A program made the position numbers and the translations under genes. Source: a virus. From it: a DNA stretch of 20,427 nt. The notes under the pieces were generated by a model. It made no database searches. It was not told the DNA's origin and saw only the letters and a program-made list of their open reading frames with translations. The DNA lies in the IMG/VR virus record IMGVR_UViG_3300046804_000508, positions 1 to 20,427 of that record. One strand, given 5' to 3'. Positions within the stretch are counted from its first letter, which is position 1, and each line of letters begins with the position of its first letter. Below, one piece after another: positions 1 to 6,563 of this stretch.

Positions 1-54
1 GATTTTAACAACATCCGTGTAGGGGCTACGCTCGTTATTTGCAAGTTGTGGCAT
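1..54 (-). CDS. Partial phage gene following the capsid gene (N-terminus only)
   Basis: An ATG at 54-52 opens a frame that stays open to the left edge and gives 18 residues, MPQLANNERSPYTDVVKI. The ATG is preceded by AAAGGA about eight bases upstream, one of the better ribosome binding sites in the window. It lies 34 bp beyond the stop of the major capsid gene on the same strand, so it is probably the next gene of the head/tail module. Head completion or connector genes commonly occupy this position, but too little is visible to assign a product. Confidence 0.6.
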   Translation of the reverse strand, partial: MPQLANNERSPYTDVVKI

Positions 55-88
55 AATATATTTTCCTTTCTTTAGTGTTTAATTGCGA

Positions 89-1075
89 TTAGTAAGCGAT
101 CTTGCCGTGTGCGCCTGGGTGCTTACAAACAAGCGTACCAACCATGTCCACGAAGCCACGCTCGCCACCACCTTGGTTTTCAAGACGGGTCGAACCCATC
201 GGTATGAGGGTGTTGAAGCCGAGATACTTAGGATTCACAACATAGCCGCGATTGGCACTTGGCATGCAAGCTGGGTTAGCGTTGATGACATTGACGATAC
301 CAAAGTCGGACTCATACAGGGTAACAGAGTGAGTAACCTTCTTGGCCGAGGCATCTTGGTTAACGCGATACACGGCTTCAGAAGAAGCAGTACCGGCTGA
401 ACGGGTGAAGTTGCTGATCACCTTGCGGAGGGCAACACCAGCGATAAGGGTGAGGTTATTAGCTTCGCCATTGACGGTGTAGATCGACGCGATGATGTCG
501 TTGAAGGTCGTCTCGTTCGGTTGCGAAGTAGCAATCGAAGCCGAAGGAGTGCGATAGGCAGCAGGAACATCCGAAGGTCCAGACGAGCTGAGCCAGTTAC
601 CAAGGCCACGGAGGGCGTATGGAGTACCAGCACCGTTCTCAACGGAACGATCGTTGTCTGAGCAGATAGCAGCTTCAACATCGCGCTTCAGTTCACGCAT
701 CGACTTAGCTTCAGCTTGAGCAACATTTGCAGGGCCAACGGAGCTAACAGCTTGTTGAAGGTTCGACACGATGTAGTCGCGGCGGAAGATCTGGGTGTAG
801 TTGCCAAGACGAGCGCGTGAAGCAAACTTGTCATCAAAGGCAGTCACATCCGTACCTTCAGAGATACCAGCAGTCGAAGGAGCCGAAAGAACATCGGCAG
901 TCCACTCGTTGAAAGTACCGCTTGATTTACCCTTGGAGCAAAGGCTGAGGAGCGGGGTTTCTTCTGGAGCAAGGAGAGTCAGCTCGTTGCTGAGATCCTC
1001 GCGGTTGGAGATAGCGGAACCCGTGCCGAGCTTGGCTTGGGGCGCATTTGGTTGATAGGTATTCGAGATACTCAT
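89..1075 (-). CDS. Major capsid protein (SU10/DUF5309-like)
   Basis: This 328-aa protein has the size and character of the SU10-type (DUF5309) major capsid family, which forms the icosahedral head shell. Features recalled for that family and visible here are a TPLLSLCSKGKSSG segment near residues 36-49, an EGTDVTAFDD segment near residues 73-82, and a GNYTQIFRRDYIVSNLQQAV stretch near residues 91-110. The ATG at 1075 has no convincing Shine-Dalgarno sequence. The gene starts 19 bp after the scaffold gene stop, the classic scaffold-then-capsid order, and its product is expected to assemble on that scaffold. No protease gene is visible. The assignment rests on sequence character and position, not on a search. 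Confidence 0.85.
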   Translation of the reverse strand: MSISNTYQPNAPQAKLGTGSAISNREDLSNELTLLAPEETPLLSLCSKGKSSGTFNEWTADVLSAPSTAGISEGTDVTAFDDKFASRARLGNYTQIFRRDYIVSNLQQAVSSVGPANVAQAEAKSMRELKRDVEAAICSDNDRSVENGAGTPYALRGLGNWLSSSGPSDVPAAYRTPSASIATSQPNETTFNDIIASIYTVNGEANNLTLIAGVALRKVISNFTRSAGTASSEAVYRVNQDASAKKVTHSVTLYESDFGIVNVINANPACMPSANRGYVVNPKYLGFNTLIPMGSTRLENQGGGERGFVDMVGTLVCKHPGAHGKIAY

Positions 1076-1094
1076 AATAGTGATTTAATAAAGA

Positions 1095-2141
1095 TTATTT
1101 TAACTTAGCGATTCGTGATGCAACCCAATCGTCGACTGAACCAGTCGTTTCAAACCTGCTGTATGCGTCTTTGACTTTTGCTTTGGTATTTGCGCTAGAC
1201 CGTGCCGCGCCAGATCCAACTGGGGAAGCGGGTGGTGACACCTTCAACTTATTCCCAGCTCCAGCTTGGACAGCCTTAGCCTTTTTCCCAAAGATTGATC
1301 TTGCCGCATGAGCAAGAATGTATTCAATTTGCATCCCAATTTCGGGGATTTCGCTTTTAACTCTCGCAACAAGTGGGTCTTCGACTAGCACCTTGTAGTT
1401 CTTTCCAATCTCGGATTCTTCATCCTGGATCTCTGGAACTTCTTTCTTGGCGGCCTCGGTGTACTGCTTTGCCATCTCGCCAAACTGGGCAACCTTAATC
1501 AGTTGCTGTTGTTGTGCTGGGATGAACTTGGTCAGTGCCTCCTTAGCGTTCCTATTGGCTTTGCGGATCTGCCTCTTGGTGAACTCTTTATCGCCCACGG
1601 TGATGATGTCATCTGGCCCGTAGTCTTCATGTTCGTCCAAGATCTCGTCCGTTGACTCCAGAGTCTTCGTCATTTCGTCGTAGAAGTCCTTGAGGTTCTC
1701 GAAAGTATTCAGCTTTCGGATTGCCTCTGGGATTTCATTCTCCTCGACTTGGCGATTCATCTGTGGCTGTGCCGCCAGCTTTTCCTCAAGACTACGCTTT
1801 TGGGCGGTGAGTTCCCCGATCCGTTGAAGGAGTCGGCTCTTGCCCTTCTTGGCTAGGTCTTGGATCTGCTCTGGGGTCAGATTCAACAGGTCTATGTCTG
1901 ACTGCTCTTGGGATTCTTCAGATTCCTCTTCGGATTCTTCCTCGGTTTCCTCCACCTCTTCCTCGTCGTCTTGACTGGCAGGTTCAGCTTCTTCGGGTTC
2001 CTCGGCATCCTGGGGTTCCTCTTCGGTTTCCTCTGGTGCAGTTTCTTGCCCAATTCTGCGAGCGATAAGCTCCTCAAAACTGAGATTGTCGGACACCGAT
2101 TTGTCAGCTTCGGCGGTAGCTTGATTGGTATTGTCTGTCAT
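1095..2141 (-). CDS. Capsid scaffold protein
   Basis: This 348-aa protein is very acidic. Residues of roughly 35-85 are almost entirely Glu, Asp, Ser, Pro and Gln, followed by a helical, coiled-coil-prone segment (residues 85-125) and further charged helices. The C-terminus is basic, with many Lys and Arg residues in the last 60 or so, including a KVKDAYSRFETTGSVDDWV segment and ending RIAKLK. An acidic, helical protein with a basic C-terminal end, placed directly before the major capsid gene, is typical of phage scaffolding proteins, which guide capsid assembly and leave before or during DNA packaging. It is the first minus-strand gene after the plus-strand island, so it should have its own promoter within 2142-2782. 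I did not find a convincing minus-strand promoter there. Confidence 0.75.
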   Translation of the reverse strand: MTDNTNQATAEADKSVSDNLSFEELIARRIGQETAPEETEEEPQDAEEPEEAEPASQDDEEEVEETEEESEEESEESQEQSDIDLLNLTPEQIQDLAKKGKSRLLQRIGELTAQKRSLEEKLAAQPQMNRQVEENEIPEAIRKLNTFENLKDFYDEMTKTLESTDEILDEHEDYGPDDIITVGDKEFTKRQIRKANRNAKEALTKFIPAQQQQLIKVAQFGEMAKQYTEAAKKEVPEIQDEESEIGKNYKVLVEDPLVARVKSEIPEIGMQIEYILAHAARSIFGKKAKAVQAGAGNKLKVSPPASPVGSGAARSSANTKAKVKDAYSRFETTGSVDDWVASRIAKLK

Positions 2142-2248
2142 TTTTGTACGCTGGTTAACGCCCTGCGGCGGCGATGAGTGGAGTCAAGCATTTAATCCTT
2201 ATTAAGTCAAGTAGTTTGGTAAGGTATTAGATTTCGGATTATTTCTCA

Positions 2249-2276
2249 TTGACTGGACGCAAAAACCGTGCATTAT
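2249..2276 (+). promoter_or_regulatory. Candidate sigma-70-type promoter with inverted repeat
   Basis: TTGACT (2249-2254, five of six to the -35 consensus) is followed after 16 bp by CATTAT (2271-2276, four of six to the -10 consensus). A start of transcription would fall near 2283, just before the 5' arm of the long pairing at 2287-2298. An 8-bp perfect inverted repeat, GACGCAAA/TTTGCGTC (2256-2263/2276-2283), covers the spacer and the end of the -10, so it could be an operator as well as a hairpin. This is a visual match only. Confidence 0.35.
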
Positions 2277-2282
2277 TTGCGT

Positions 2283-2735
2283 CGACAGGAAGTCAGAAAT
2301 CTGTCACCAATCACCCCTCCGGAGCGTTAAGCAAAGGATATAAGGGCTAGCGCGGGTTCTGACTTCCTCGTGCTAGCCCTTTGTTTTACCCAGAGGTATA
2401 GCAACATAGACAGGCAACCGAGGAACGCTCAAACGACCGCACGGAAGCTAGGTAAAAGTCTCACGGGTACTACGCTTGAAGTCAGTTGCGGCGTAGCTAA
2501 ATAGAGCGTGACGATCAAGGAGCTTGATGCAGACTTACAGCCTCAACCCTCTGCTATCCTTGGTTCCAGCCTAGCTGGTGTGTGAATGTCCTTTCCGAAG
2601 AATATACGGGAGTATCTACATAGTTTAGCCGCTTAAGGCGAACTATGCCTTAGAGCCTTACTCGAATGCCGGGAGTCAAGTGTAAGTCAACTTAACGGTA
2701 GGTAGTACTAAGTACGACAAAAAATAATTCAAATT
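2283..2735 (+). ncRNA. Candidate structured RNA or long structured leader
   Basis: Downstream of the candidate promoter at 2249-2276 the sequence can form a series of stems. AGGAAGTCAGAA (2287-2298) pairs perfectly with 2357-2368. AAGGGCTAGC (2342-2351) pairs with 2372-2381 in an interleaved, pseudoknot-like order. CTACGC hairpin 2470-2496 can be enclosed by ACGCTC/GAGCGT (2425-2430/2504-2509). Further hairpins are ATCAAG/CTTGAT (2514-2528), CCAGC/GCTGG (2566-2578) and CATAGTT/AACTATG with an inner GCC/GGC (2619-2647). The GCTTAA loop of this last hairpin is complementary to TTAAGC at 2327-2332. I looked for tmRNA ends, tRNA T-loops, group I intron core motifs and a hammerhead core and found none. 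It could be an independent RNA or a 5' leader of the gene at 2783. Strand and boundaries are inferred. Confidence 0.35.
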
Positions 2736-2739
2736 ATTC

Positions 2740-2767
2740 TTGAGTCTGGTAAGAATTCCCATAAAAT
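2740..2767 (+). promoter_or_regulatory. Candidate promoter for the sigma-like gene
   Basis: TTGAGT (2740-2745), a 16-bp spacer and TAAAAT (2762-2767) match four and five positions of the sigma-70 consensus hexamers. Transcription would begin about 8 bases before the ATG at 2783, giving a very short leader without a Shine-Dalgarno sequence. If this promoter is used, the structured stretch upstream is a separate RNA and not the leader of the gene. Confidence 0.35.
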
Positions 2768-2782
2768 AACGCCACCAAACAG

Positions 2783-3274
2783 ATGAATGCTGAACAAATA
2801 CAGAAAGAAATTAGGTCAATAGATAAGAAGATTGAGTTCGAGAAGGGTAAGATTACTAGGATTAACCATATCATTGACGAAATAAGAGGAAACATTGGGA
2901 GACTTGACCTTGAGAAGTGGCAGTTAAAGCAGAAGCTAAAGTTTGCCCAGAAGGCTGAAAAACTTCCATCGCACTTCAGTATTGATCTTGGCGGGTTCTG
3001 GCAGAAAATACTAGAATCTGGGATAGATCACAGAGAGATCTTTATGCTTCAGAACATGGATATAAAGGCCGCCGAACTTGGTAGGCTGCTTGGAATTAGC
3101 ACTGGAAGGGCTTATCAGATTAGAGAGCATGCCATACGAAAAATGAGACATCCACACAGAATAGAAATTATGAGTGATTTCCACGAAGACATTGAGTATG
3201 CCAATCACATCAAGGACTTCAATCGGCTCATTGAAGAAGAGGATGCTCTTGATAAGATGTTTCTAATCGCATAA
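2783..3274 (+). CDS. Sigma-70 region 4-like DNA-binding protein
   Basis: This 163-aa protein is the only plus-strand gene in the window apart from the intein-embedded endonuclease. Residues 1-58 are rich in Lys, Glu, Ile and Leu with heptad-like spacing, suggesting a coiled coil. Residues 82-127 resemble region 4 of sigma-70 factors, with the helix-turn-helix AAELGRLLGISTGRAYQIRE followed by the ending HAIRKMRHPHR, close to the ALRKLRHP ending of housekeeping sigma factors. In those proteins this domain binds the -35 element and the RNA polymerase flap. No regions 2 or 3 are present, so it is not a complete sigma factor. It may be a transcription regulator that acts with host polymerase, perhaps for late genes. 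It converges on the gene at 3403 and diverges from the scaffold gene. The A/T-rich codon usage differs from the portal and capsid genes. No clear ribosome binding site precedes the ATG. Confidence 0.7.
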   Translation: MNAEQIQKEIRSIDKKIEFEKGKITRINHIIDEIRGNIGRLDLEKWQLKQKLKFAQKAEKLPSHFSIDLGGFWQKILESGIDHREIFMLQNMDIKAAELGRLLGISTGRAYQIREHAIRKMRHPHRIEIMSDFHEDIEYANHIKDFNRLIEEEDALDKMFLIA

Positions 3275-3279
3275 AAGAA

Positions 3280-3313
3280 ACACCCTCGAGAGATTTTAAC
3301 CTCCCGAGGGTGT
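3280..3313 (-). terminator. Rho-independent terminator between convergent genes
   Basis: ACACCCTCG (3280-3288) and CGAGGGTGT (3305-3313) form a 9-bp stem, extended after one mismatch by GAG/CTC. Read on the minus strand the hairpin is followed at once by TTTCTTTTA, a good U-tract, so it should end transcription of the packaging operon arriving from the right. On the plus strand it follows the stop codon of the sigma-like gene by six bases but lacks a U-tract. Confidence 0.75.
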
Positions 3314-3379
3314 CAACCCAAACTGAAACAATGAACTAAACGAAACAAAACACGCAACCGAAGTTGAATGCGAGAAATA

Positions 3380-3395
3380 GCTAGACTATTCTAGC
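3380..3395 (-). terminator. Possible weak terminator hairpin
   Basis: GCTAGA (3380-3385) and TCTAGC (3390-3395) form a perfect 6-bp stem with a 4-base loop. On the minus strand it is followed by TATTTCTC. It lies just after the stop of the small gene at 3403 and upstream, in the direction of transcription, of the stronger terminator at 3280-3313. The stem is short and the U-tract imperfect. Confidence 0.35.
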
Positions 3396-3402
3396 GGATT
3401 TG

Positions 3403-3606
3403 TCAAGAGAGGACTGAGAGTAGCTCGTCAAGGGTAGCGATAGAACCTGCGATCTTCATCACATCGTTAGAGGATTCTGCTTGGCGTAGATCTCCGAAGA
3501 ACTTTTCGCGCTCGTCGCGGATGAACTGGACGATGACATTGAACTCGTCGCGGTCACGAAGGGCTTCTACGGCGGTCTGGATGTCTGGTTTGGGTATTGG
3601 TGTCAT
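3403..3606 (-). CDS. Small conserved-type phage protein
   Basis: From the ATG at 3606 this encodes 67 aa beginning MTPIPKPDIQTAVEALRDRD, with a helical, charged core (FNVIVQFIRDEREKFFGDLR) and a Leu-rich end. I do not recognise a named family, though short helical proteins of this type are common between portal and capsid genes. The frame continues upstream to an ATG at 3678 and a TTG at 3693. The extra residues are low-complexity (Ser, Arg, Lys), neither start has a ribosome binding site, and the extension overlaps a palindromic tract (3624-3691). I therefore prefer the ATG at 3606. It is the last gene before the terminators at 3380 and 3280. Confidence 0.6.
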   Translation of the reverse strand: MTPIPKPDIQTAVEALRDRDEFNVIVQFIRDEREKFFGDLRQAESSNDVMKIAGSIATLDELLSVLS

Positions 3607-3732
3607 AGTGGTGTTAGATTGGCGGCCCGTTAACTCGGAAGCGGATTTAGAATCCGATGACCGTCCCCATTTGATCATAGCTCGACGGGCCAAGCGAGCA
3701 TAGCCATGGGAATTGACCTTGTTAGGATAGGG

Positions 3733-3864
3733 TTACTTGCGCTTAGCGGCCTTCTTAGGCGCACGGCTCATCTTGATATCGATCTCGACATAGCCCTTAC
3801 CTTTGCCTTTGCCTTTACGCTCCATCTTTTCGTGGCCGCAGCCACATGATTTTCCTTTTTTCAT
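3733..3864 (-). CDS. Lys/Gly-rich mini-protein with a CGCGH motif
   Basis: This is a 43-aa frame from the ATG at 3864 to a TAA at 3735-3733. It begins MKKGKSCGCGHEKMERKG, continues with an alternating Lys-Gly run and ends in a basic tail (RAPKKAAKRK). The CGCGH cluster could bind a metal, but no family is recognised. It starts only 2 bp after the stop of the DUF6496-like gene and so looks translationally linked. Very basic short proteins in a packaging module may bind DNA; that role is inference. Confidence 0.55.
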   Translation of the reverse strand: MKKGKSCGCGHEKMERKGKGKGKGYVEIDIKMSRAPKKAAKRK

Positions 3865-3866
3865 AA

Positions 3867-4055
3867 TTACTTTCGCTTCTTGGACATGCCAGCTTGAGAC
3901 ATAGCAATCGCCACGGCTTGCTTGCGATTCTTAACGATAGGAGCTTTCTTCGGGCCTTTGGGATCACGACCAGCGTGGAGAGTACCTGCTTTGTACTCGC
4001 TCATGACCTTTCCAATTTTGGCTTGTTTGGCTGCTTTTGATTTTGGTGTCTTCAT
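3867..4055 (-). CDS. DUF6496-type small basic protein
   Basis: This 62-aa basic protein matches the pattern I associate with the DUF6496 family of phage and bacterial proteins: KIGKVMSEYKAGTLHAG, then a Lys/Pro stretch, KNRKQAVAIAMSQAG, and a Lys/Arg tail. The function of the family is unknown. The ATG at 4055 has AGGG about eight bases upstream. It sits 3 bp after the portal stop, and the 43-aa basic protein follows directly, so the two small basic proteins form a pair behind the portal. Confidence 0.75.
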   Translation of the reverse strand: MKTPKSKAAKQAKIGKVMSEYKAGTLHAGRDPKGPKKAPIVKNRKQAVAIAMSQAGMSKKRK

Positions 4056-4058
4056 AGA

Positions 4059-6128
4059 TTATCCCTGTTGCATTCCTTGAGTAGTCACTCCGCCCATTTG
4101 AGCTGGAGAGGTTCCGATGCGACCGATCTCTGCGTTCTGCATTTGCTGAAGCTGGAATTGATACTGAGCCATATATTTCTGAAGACGCTGACCAAATGCC
4201 TCATCTTGCTGTGCGCGAGCTGCAACATCTGGTTGCTGGACATATGCCTGAATCATCTGCATTGCCATCTGTGCGCCATTAGGCTGGGCTGGAACCTCGA
4301 TGCCGGCAAAGATCTTAGCAAGGTCATCCGTGACATTCTTGGTCACTTTCTGCTGAGCTTCCTCGGCTGGCTGAAGAACATAGTCAGCAAAGATCGGATT
4401 GATACTTGATGCCGTAAACTCAAGCAACTTATTCACATCCATGATGCCATTGCGGTCGAGTTGGACGAGCGACACCATGTTCTTAAGCTGAGTTTCAGCC
4501 GTCTCTGGGTCGTTTGATTGCGAGTCAAAATTGACCACGATAGAGAAGTTCTCGTCAGCCGAACCCTTGGTCATTACTTGTGGGTTCGGGTTGCCAGTAA
4601 CTTGGAAGAAAACCTCATCTGGCCCCATGCGCTGATACAACTTCCATGCCATATTCAACACATCGCGGACATGATCCAAGAACTTGGATACCACAAATTG
4701 CTGGCGGGAAGCGGATATTGGATTAGCCATATCCAGACCAACAGCACGATCAGCCTGTGCGGTCATGGATACCTCAACCTCAATAGAACCATTGTCACCT
4801 GGAGGTGGTGGCCCCCATTGGATCTCACCAAGACGGCGATATGGAACCCTTACGCCTGGTCCCCAATCAGAGGGAGGACGACCAGCCGGGTGCAGTAATG
4901 GAGGGAGAGTAGCCAAAGAAGCACGATCAATACGAGAATCGCGCTCGGTCTTGATTTGCATTTGCGCTCCACGGAGGATGTCCGAGAAGGTCTGCGTTTC
5001 GTACATGCGCTTCTGGTCGTTCGATAGGCGCGTAACCACAAAGGGGTAGTCGTCATAGCCGTTAAGCAGTTCGTGTTTTGCGTAGCCCTCGGTTGTAGGG
5101 TGGAAGACCGTGCAATAGATACCCTCAGATCCATCCTCCTCGTCAATGAGGCGTTGGTAGCCGTAGACCACCATCACGAGGTCATTGTCGTCCGTGATAG
5201 GCAGGCGGTCAATTGTCTTGAGCTTCTCGCCATCAATGTACATAGAATCCTTTCCACGCAGGGTTTGGATAGCGTTTTCAACCCAATCGGCATCCCATCC
5301 TTCGGTAGCTACCTTCTTCTCAAGCTCTTGAGCCGTCATGAAGGTACGCCAGAATACATATGGAGAACGCTGCGGATCAGTCACATAGGCAGGGAAAAAC
5401 ACCTCGCCATCGGGGGCGCATGAGTAAACTACTGGGCAATCTACCGATGTGCGAGGAATAGAAACTTCAGCAAACCCCTTGGTGCGGAGATCAAGGATAG
5501 CTTTCTTTGTGCGTTTGTCGGATAGATCTGGGAATGCTGTCTGAAGCATACCCTTAACCATCTCGTCATCTGCGCCGCTGGCAATAAGTTCTGCTAGATC
5601 GGGGGAGACTTGTGCGATTTCCTCGATGGATACTCGTTGCAAATATGTCCTTTTTTCTCGCTTCCATCCGACATATGACACCATCAGCCCCTTCTCTAGC
5701 AGATAATTCGCACCCAATTCCATCTGTTGACGGAAGTTTGGGATGTAGGTAGACCTCATCCATTTAAGGAATCCAGACACCATCGAGGCGCGTGGCATGG
5801 ATGCCATAGATGTCGGGAATGCCTTGATGTGGGAACGCTGCAAGGCTTGGTCTAGGATAGACACAAACGCGTTGATACGCTCCCCAATAACATTGACCTC
5901 AATATCTGATGCCCCCTGCCAAGGGAAGGCATTTGCTCCTTGTTTACGGAGGTCGTCAGATTTCCCAGGCCACAGGTTGCGGCGGTCGTCATAGGAACGA
6001 AGGCAAGCCTCGAAGTATTCCTCTAAGTCAATAAGACATTTGTCATATGCGTTAACCAACGCCATGACATTTGGGCCTTCCTCGACATAGATCATCGACT
6101 CTTCTTGCTCTTCTGTTGGTGCGCTCAT
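4059..6128 (-). CDS. Portal protein (P22-like)
   Basis: This 689-aa protein has the length and order of features of podovirus portal proteins, which form the dodecameric ring at one head vertex through which DNA is packaged and ejected. The N-terminal half holds a WPGKSDDLRKQGANAFPWQG segment (near residues 53-72) and long helices. The middle carries a VPYRRLGEIQWGPPPPG segment, as in the clip/stem part of the family. The last 80 or so residues are Gln- and Met-rich and strongly helical, resembling the C-terminal barrel of P22-type portals. It follows the terminase genes, as expected, and its ATG overlaps the stop of the AT-hook gene (ATGA), which suggests coupled translation. Confidence 0.85.
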   Translation of the reverse strand: MSAPTEEQEESMIYVEEGPNVMALVNAYDKCLIDLEEYFEACLRSYDDRRNLWPGKSDDLRKQGANAFPWQGASDIEVNVIGERINAFVSILDQALQRSHIKAFPTSMASMPRASMVSGFLKWMRSTYIPNFRQQMELGANYLLEKGLMVSYVGWKREKRTYLQRVSIEEIAQVSPDLAELIASGADDEMVKGMLQTAFPDLSDKRTKKAILDLRTKGFAEVSIPRTSVDCPVVYSCAPDGEVFFPAYVTDPQRSPYVFWRTFMTAQELEKKVATEGWDADWVENAIQTLRGKDSMYIDGEKLKTIDRLPITDDNDLVMVVYGYQRLIDEEDGSEGIYCTVFHPTTEGYAKHELLNGYDDYPFVVTRLSNDQKRMYETQTFSDILRGAQMQIKTERDSRIDRASLATLPPLLHPAGRPPSDWGPGVRVPYRRLGEIQWGPPPPGDNGSIEVEVSMTAQADRAVGLDMANPISASRQQFVVSKFLDHVRDVLNMAWKLYQRMGPDEVFFQVTGNPNPQVMTKGSADENFSIVVNFDSQSNDPETAETQLKNMVSLVQLDRNGIMDVNKLLEFTASSINPIFADYVLQPAEEAQQKVTKNVTDDLAKIFAGIEVPAQPNGAQMAMQMIQAYVQQPDVAARAQQDEAFGQRLQKYMAQYQFQLQQMQNAEIGRIGTSPAQMGGVTTQGMQQG

Positions 6129-6412
6129 GATGGCATGTATTCGTAGAACTCCTCGCCTACTTCGGGGCGAATCATAGCAACTTTTATGGGTTTGCCAACT
6201 AGTTTGTGCGATACCCTAGGTGGACACTTAACTGGAACTGTCTCCCCATCCATCCGAACCATGACCCAGCTTGGATTTGGGCATTTACGGATGACTAAAT
6301 AATCCCCTTCATAACTGAAACCATTTTGAGATTCCAAGATAGAATCTTGGGTTTCTGGTTTAATCTTGGGTGGGCGGCCTCGCTTAACTGCTGGTTTCGT
6401 CGTCGTCTTCAT
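6125..6412 (-). CDS. Small protein with AT-hook-like motif
   Basis: This 95-aa protein begins MKTTTKPAVKRGRPPKIKPE. RGRPPK at residues 11-16 is the core of an AT-hook, which binds the minor groove of A/T-rich DNA. The rest appears to be a compact beta-rich domain (GDYLVIRKCPNPSWVMVRMD). It overlaps the 59-aa gene before it by 29 bp and the portal gene after it by 4 bp. The location between terminase and portal and the DNA-binding motif suggest a packaging or head-assembly role, but this is inference and I do not recognise the full protein. Confidence 0.65.
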   Translation of the reverse strand: MKTTTKPAVKRGRPPKIKPETQDSILESQNGFSYEGDYLVIRKCPNPSWVMVRMDGETVPVKCPPRVSHKLVGKPIKVAMIRPEVGEEFYEYMPS

Positions 6413-6563
6413 AGTTAATAGATGATTGGATTGTGATCTCGATAGCCTTCATTGCAAGAACCCCAATGACCGAGGCATAGCTCAAGTCAAACTCTTGGGT
6501 AAATCTGTCAATGGCGGCATCAAGCGTGTCGCTGAATGCTTGTGTTTGTTCTAGATTGTCCAT
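6384..6563 (-). CDS. 59-aa conserved-type phage protein after TerL
   Basis: The ATG at 6563-6561 overlaps the TAA of the terminase gene by one base (TAATG), and AGGAGG six bases upstream is the best Shine-Dalgarno site seen in the window. The product starts MDNLEQTQAFSDTLDAAIDR, has a helical segment FDLSYASVIGVLAMKAIEI at residues 25-43 and an acidic end (YEDDDETSS). Short helical proteins with an LSYASVIGVL-like core occur in many phages near terminase, without a known function. The stop at 6386-6384 lies within the next gene. Confidence 0.65.
   Translation of the reverse strand: MDNLEQTQAFSDTLDAAIDRFTQEFDLSYASVIGVLAMKAIEITIQSSINYEDDDETSS

Larger units (their letters stand above)
2142..2782. 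other. Long intergenic region between divergent genes
   Basis: These 641 bp separate the scaffold gene (minus) from the sigma-like gene (plus). I see no credible coding frame in either direction. The stretch is rich in inverted repeats. Perfect ones include 2256-2263/2276-2283, 2287-2298/2357-2368, 2342-2351/2372-2381, 2470-2475/2491-2496, 2514-2519/2523-2528, 2566-2570/2574-2578 and 2619-2625/2641-2647. It also has paired copies of AGTCAAG near both ends (2182 and 2205; 2674 and a 6/7 match at 2685) and two candidate plus-strand promoters. It should hold divergent promoters for the capsid cassette and the sigma-like gene. Confidence 0.8.

Noticed and set aside
83-400. Plus-strand frames across the capsid, portal, internal virion and nozzle genes (for example 83-400, 4068-4409, 5073-5423, 11258-11578, 19608-20069).
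   Set aside because: They lie wholly within strongly supported minus-strand genes, many lack ATG starts, and their translations show no domain. The HNH gene at 8065 is the only plus-strand frame within a minus-strand gene with a recognisable protein family.
2142-2782. Group I intron, tmRNA, hammerhead ribozyme or tRNA in the long intergenic region.
   Set aside because: No group I P/Q/R/S core, tmRNA termini, CTGATGA...GAAA core or T-loop was found, and no split gene flanks the stretch. Only a general structured RNA can be proposed.
3624-3691. tRNA-like sequence: GGCCCGT and ACGGGCC pair 68 bases apart, with a CGGA/TCCG stem between them and, on the minus strand, GCCA after the last arm.
   Set aside because: The distance is too short for a full tRNA. 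There is no D-arm, and no T-arm with a TTC-x-A loop fits between the inner stem and the last arm on either strand. It is kept only as a palindromic tract and as a reason to doubt the longer start of the gene at 3403.
3607-3693. Upstream extension of the gene at 3403 to ATG 3678 or TTG 3693.
   Set aside because: It adds low-complexity residues, has no ribosome binding site and overlaps the palindrome. It cannot be excluded without homologues.
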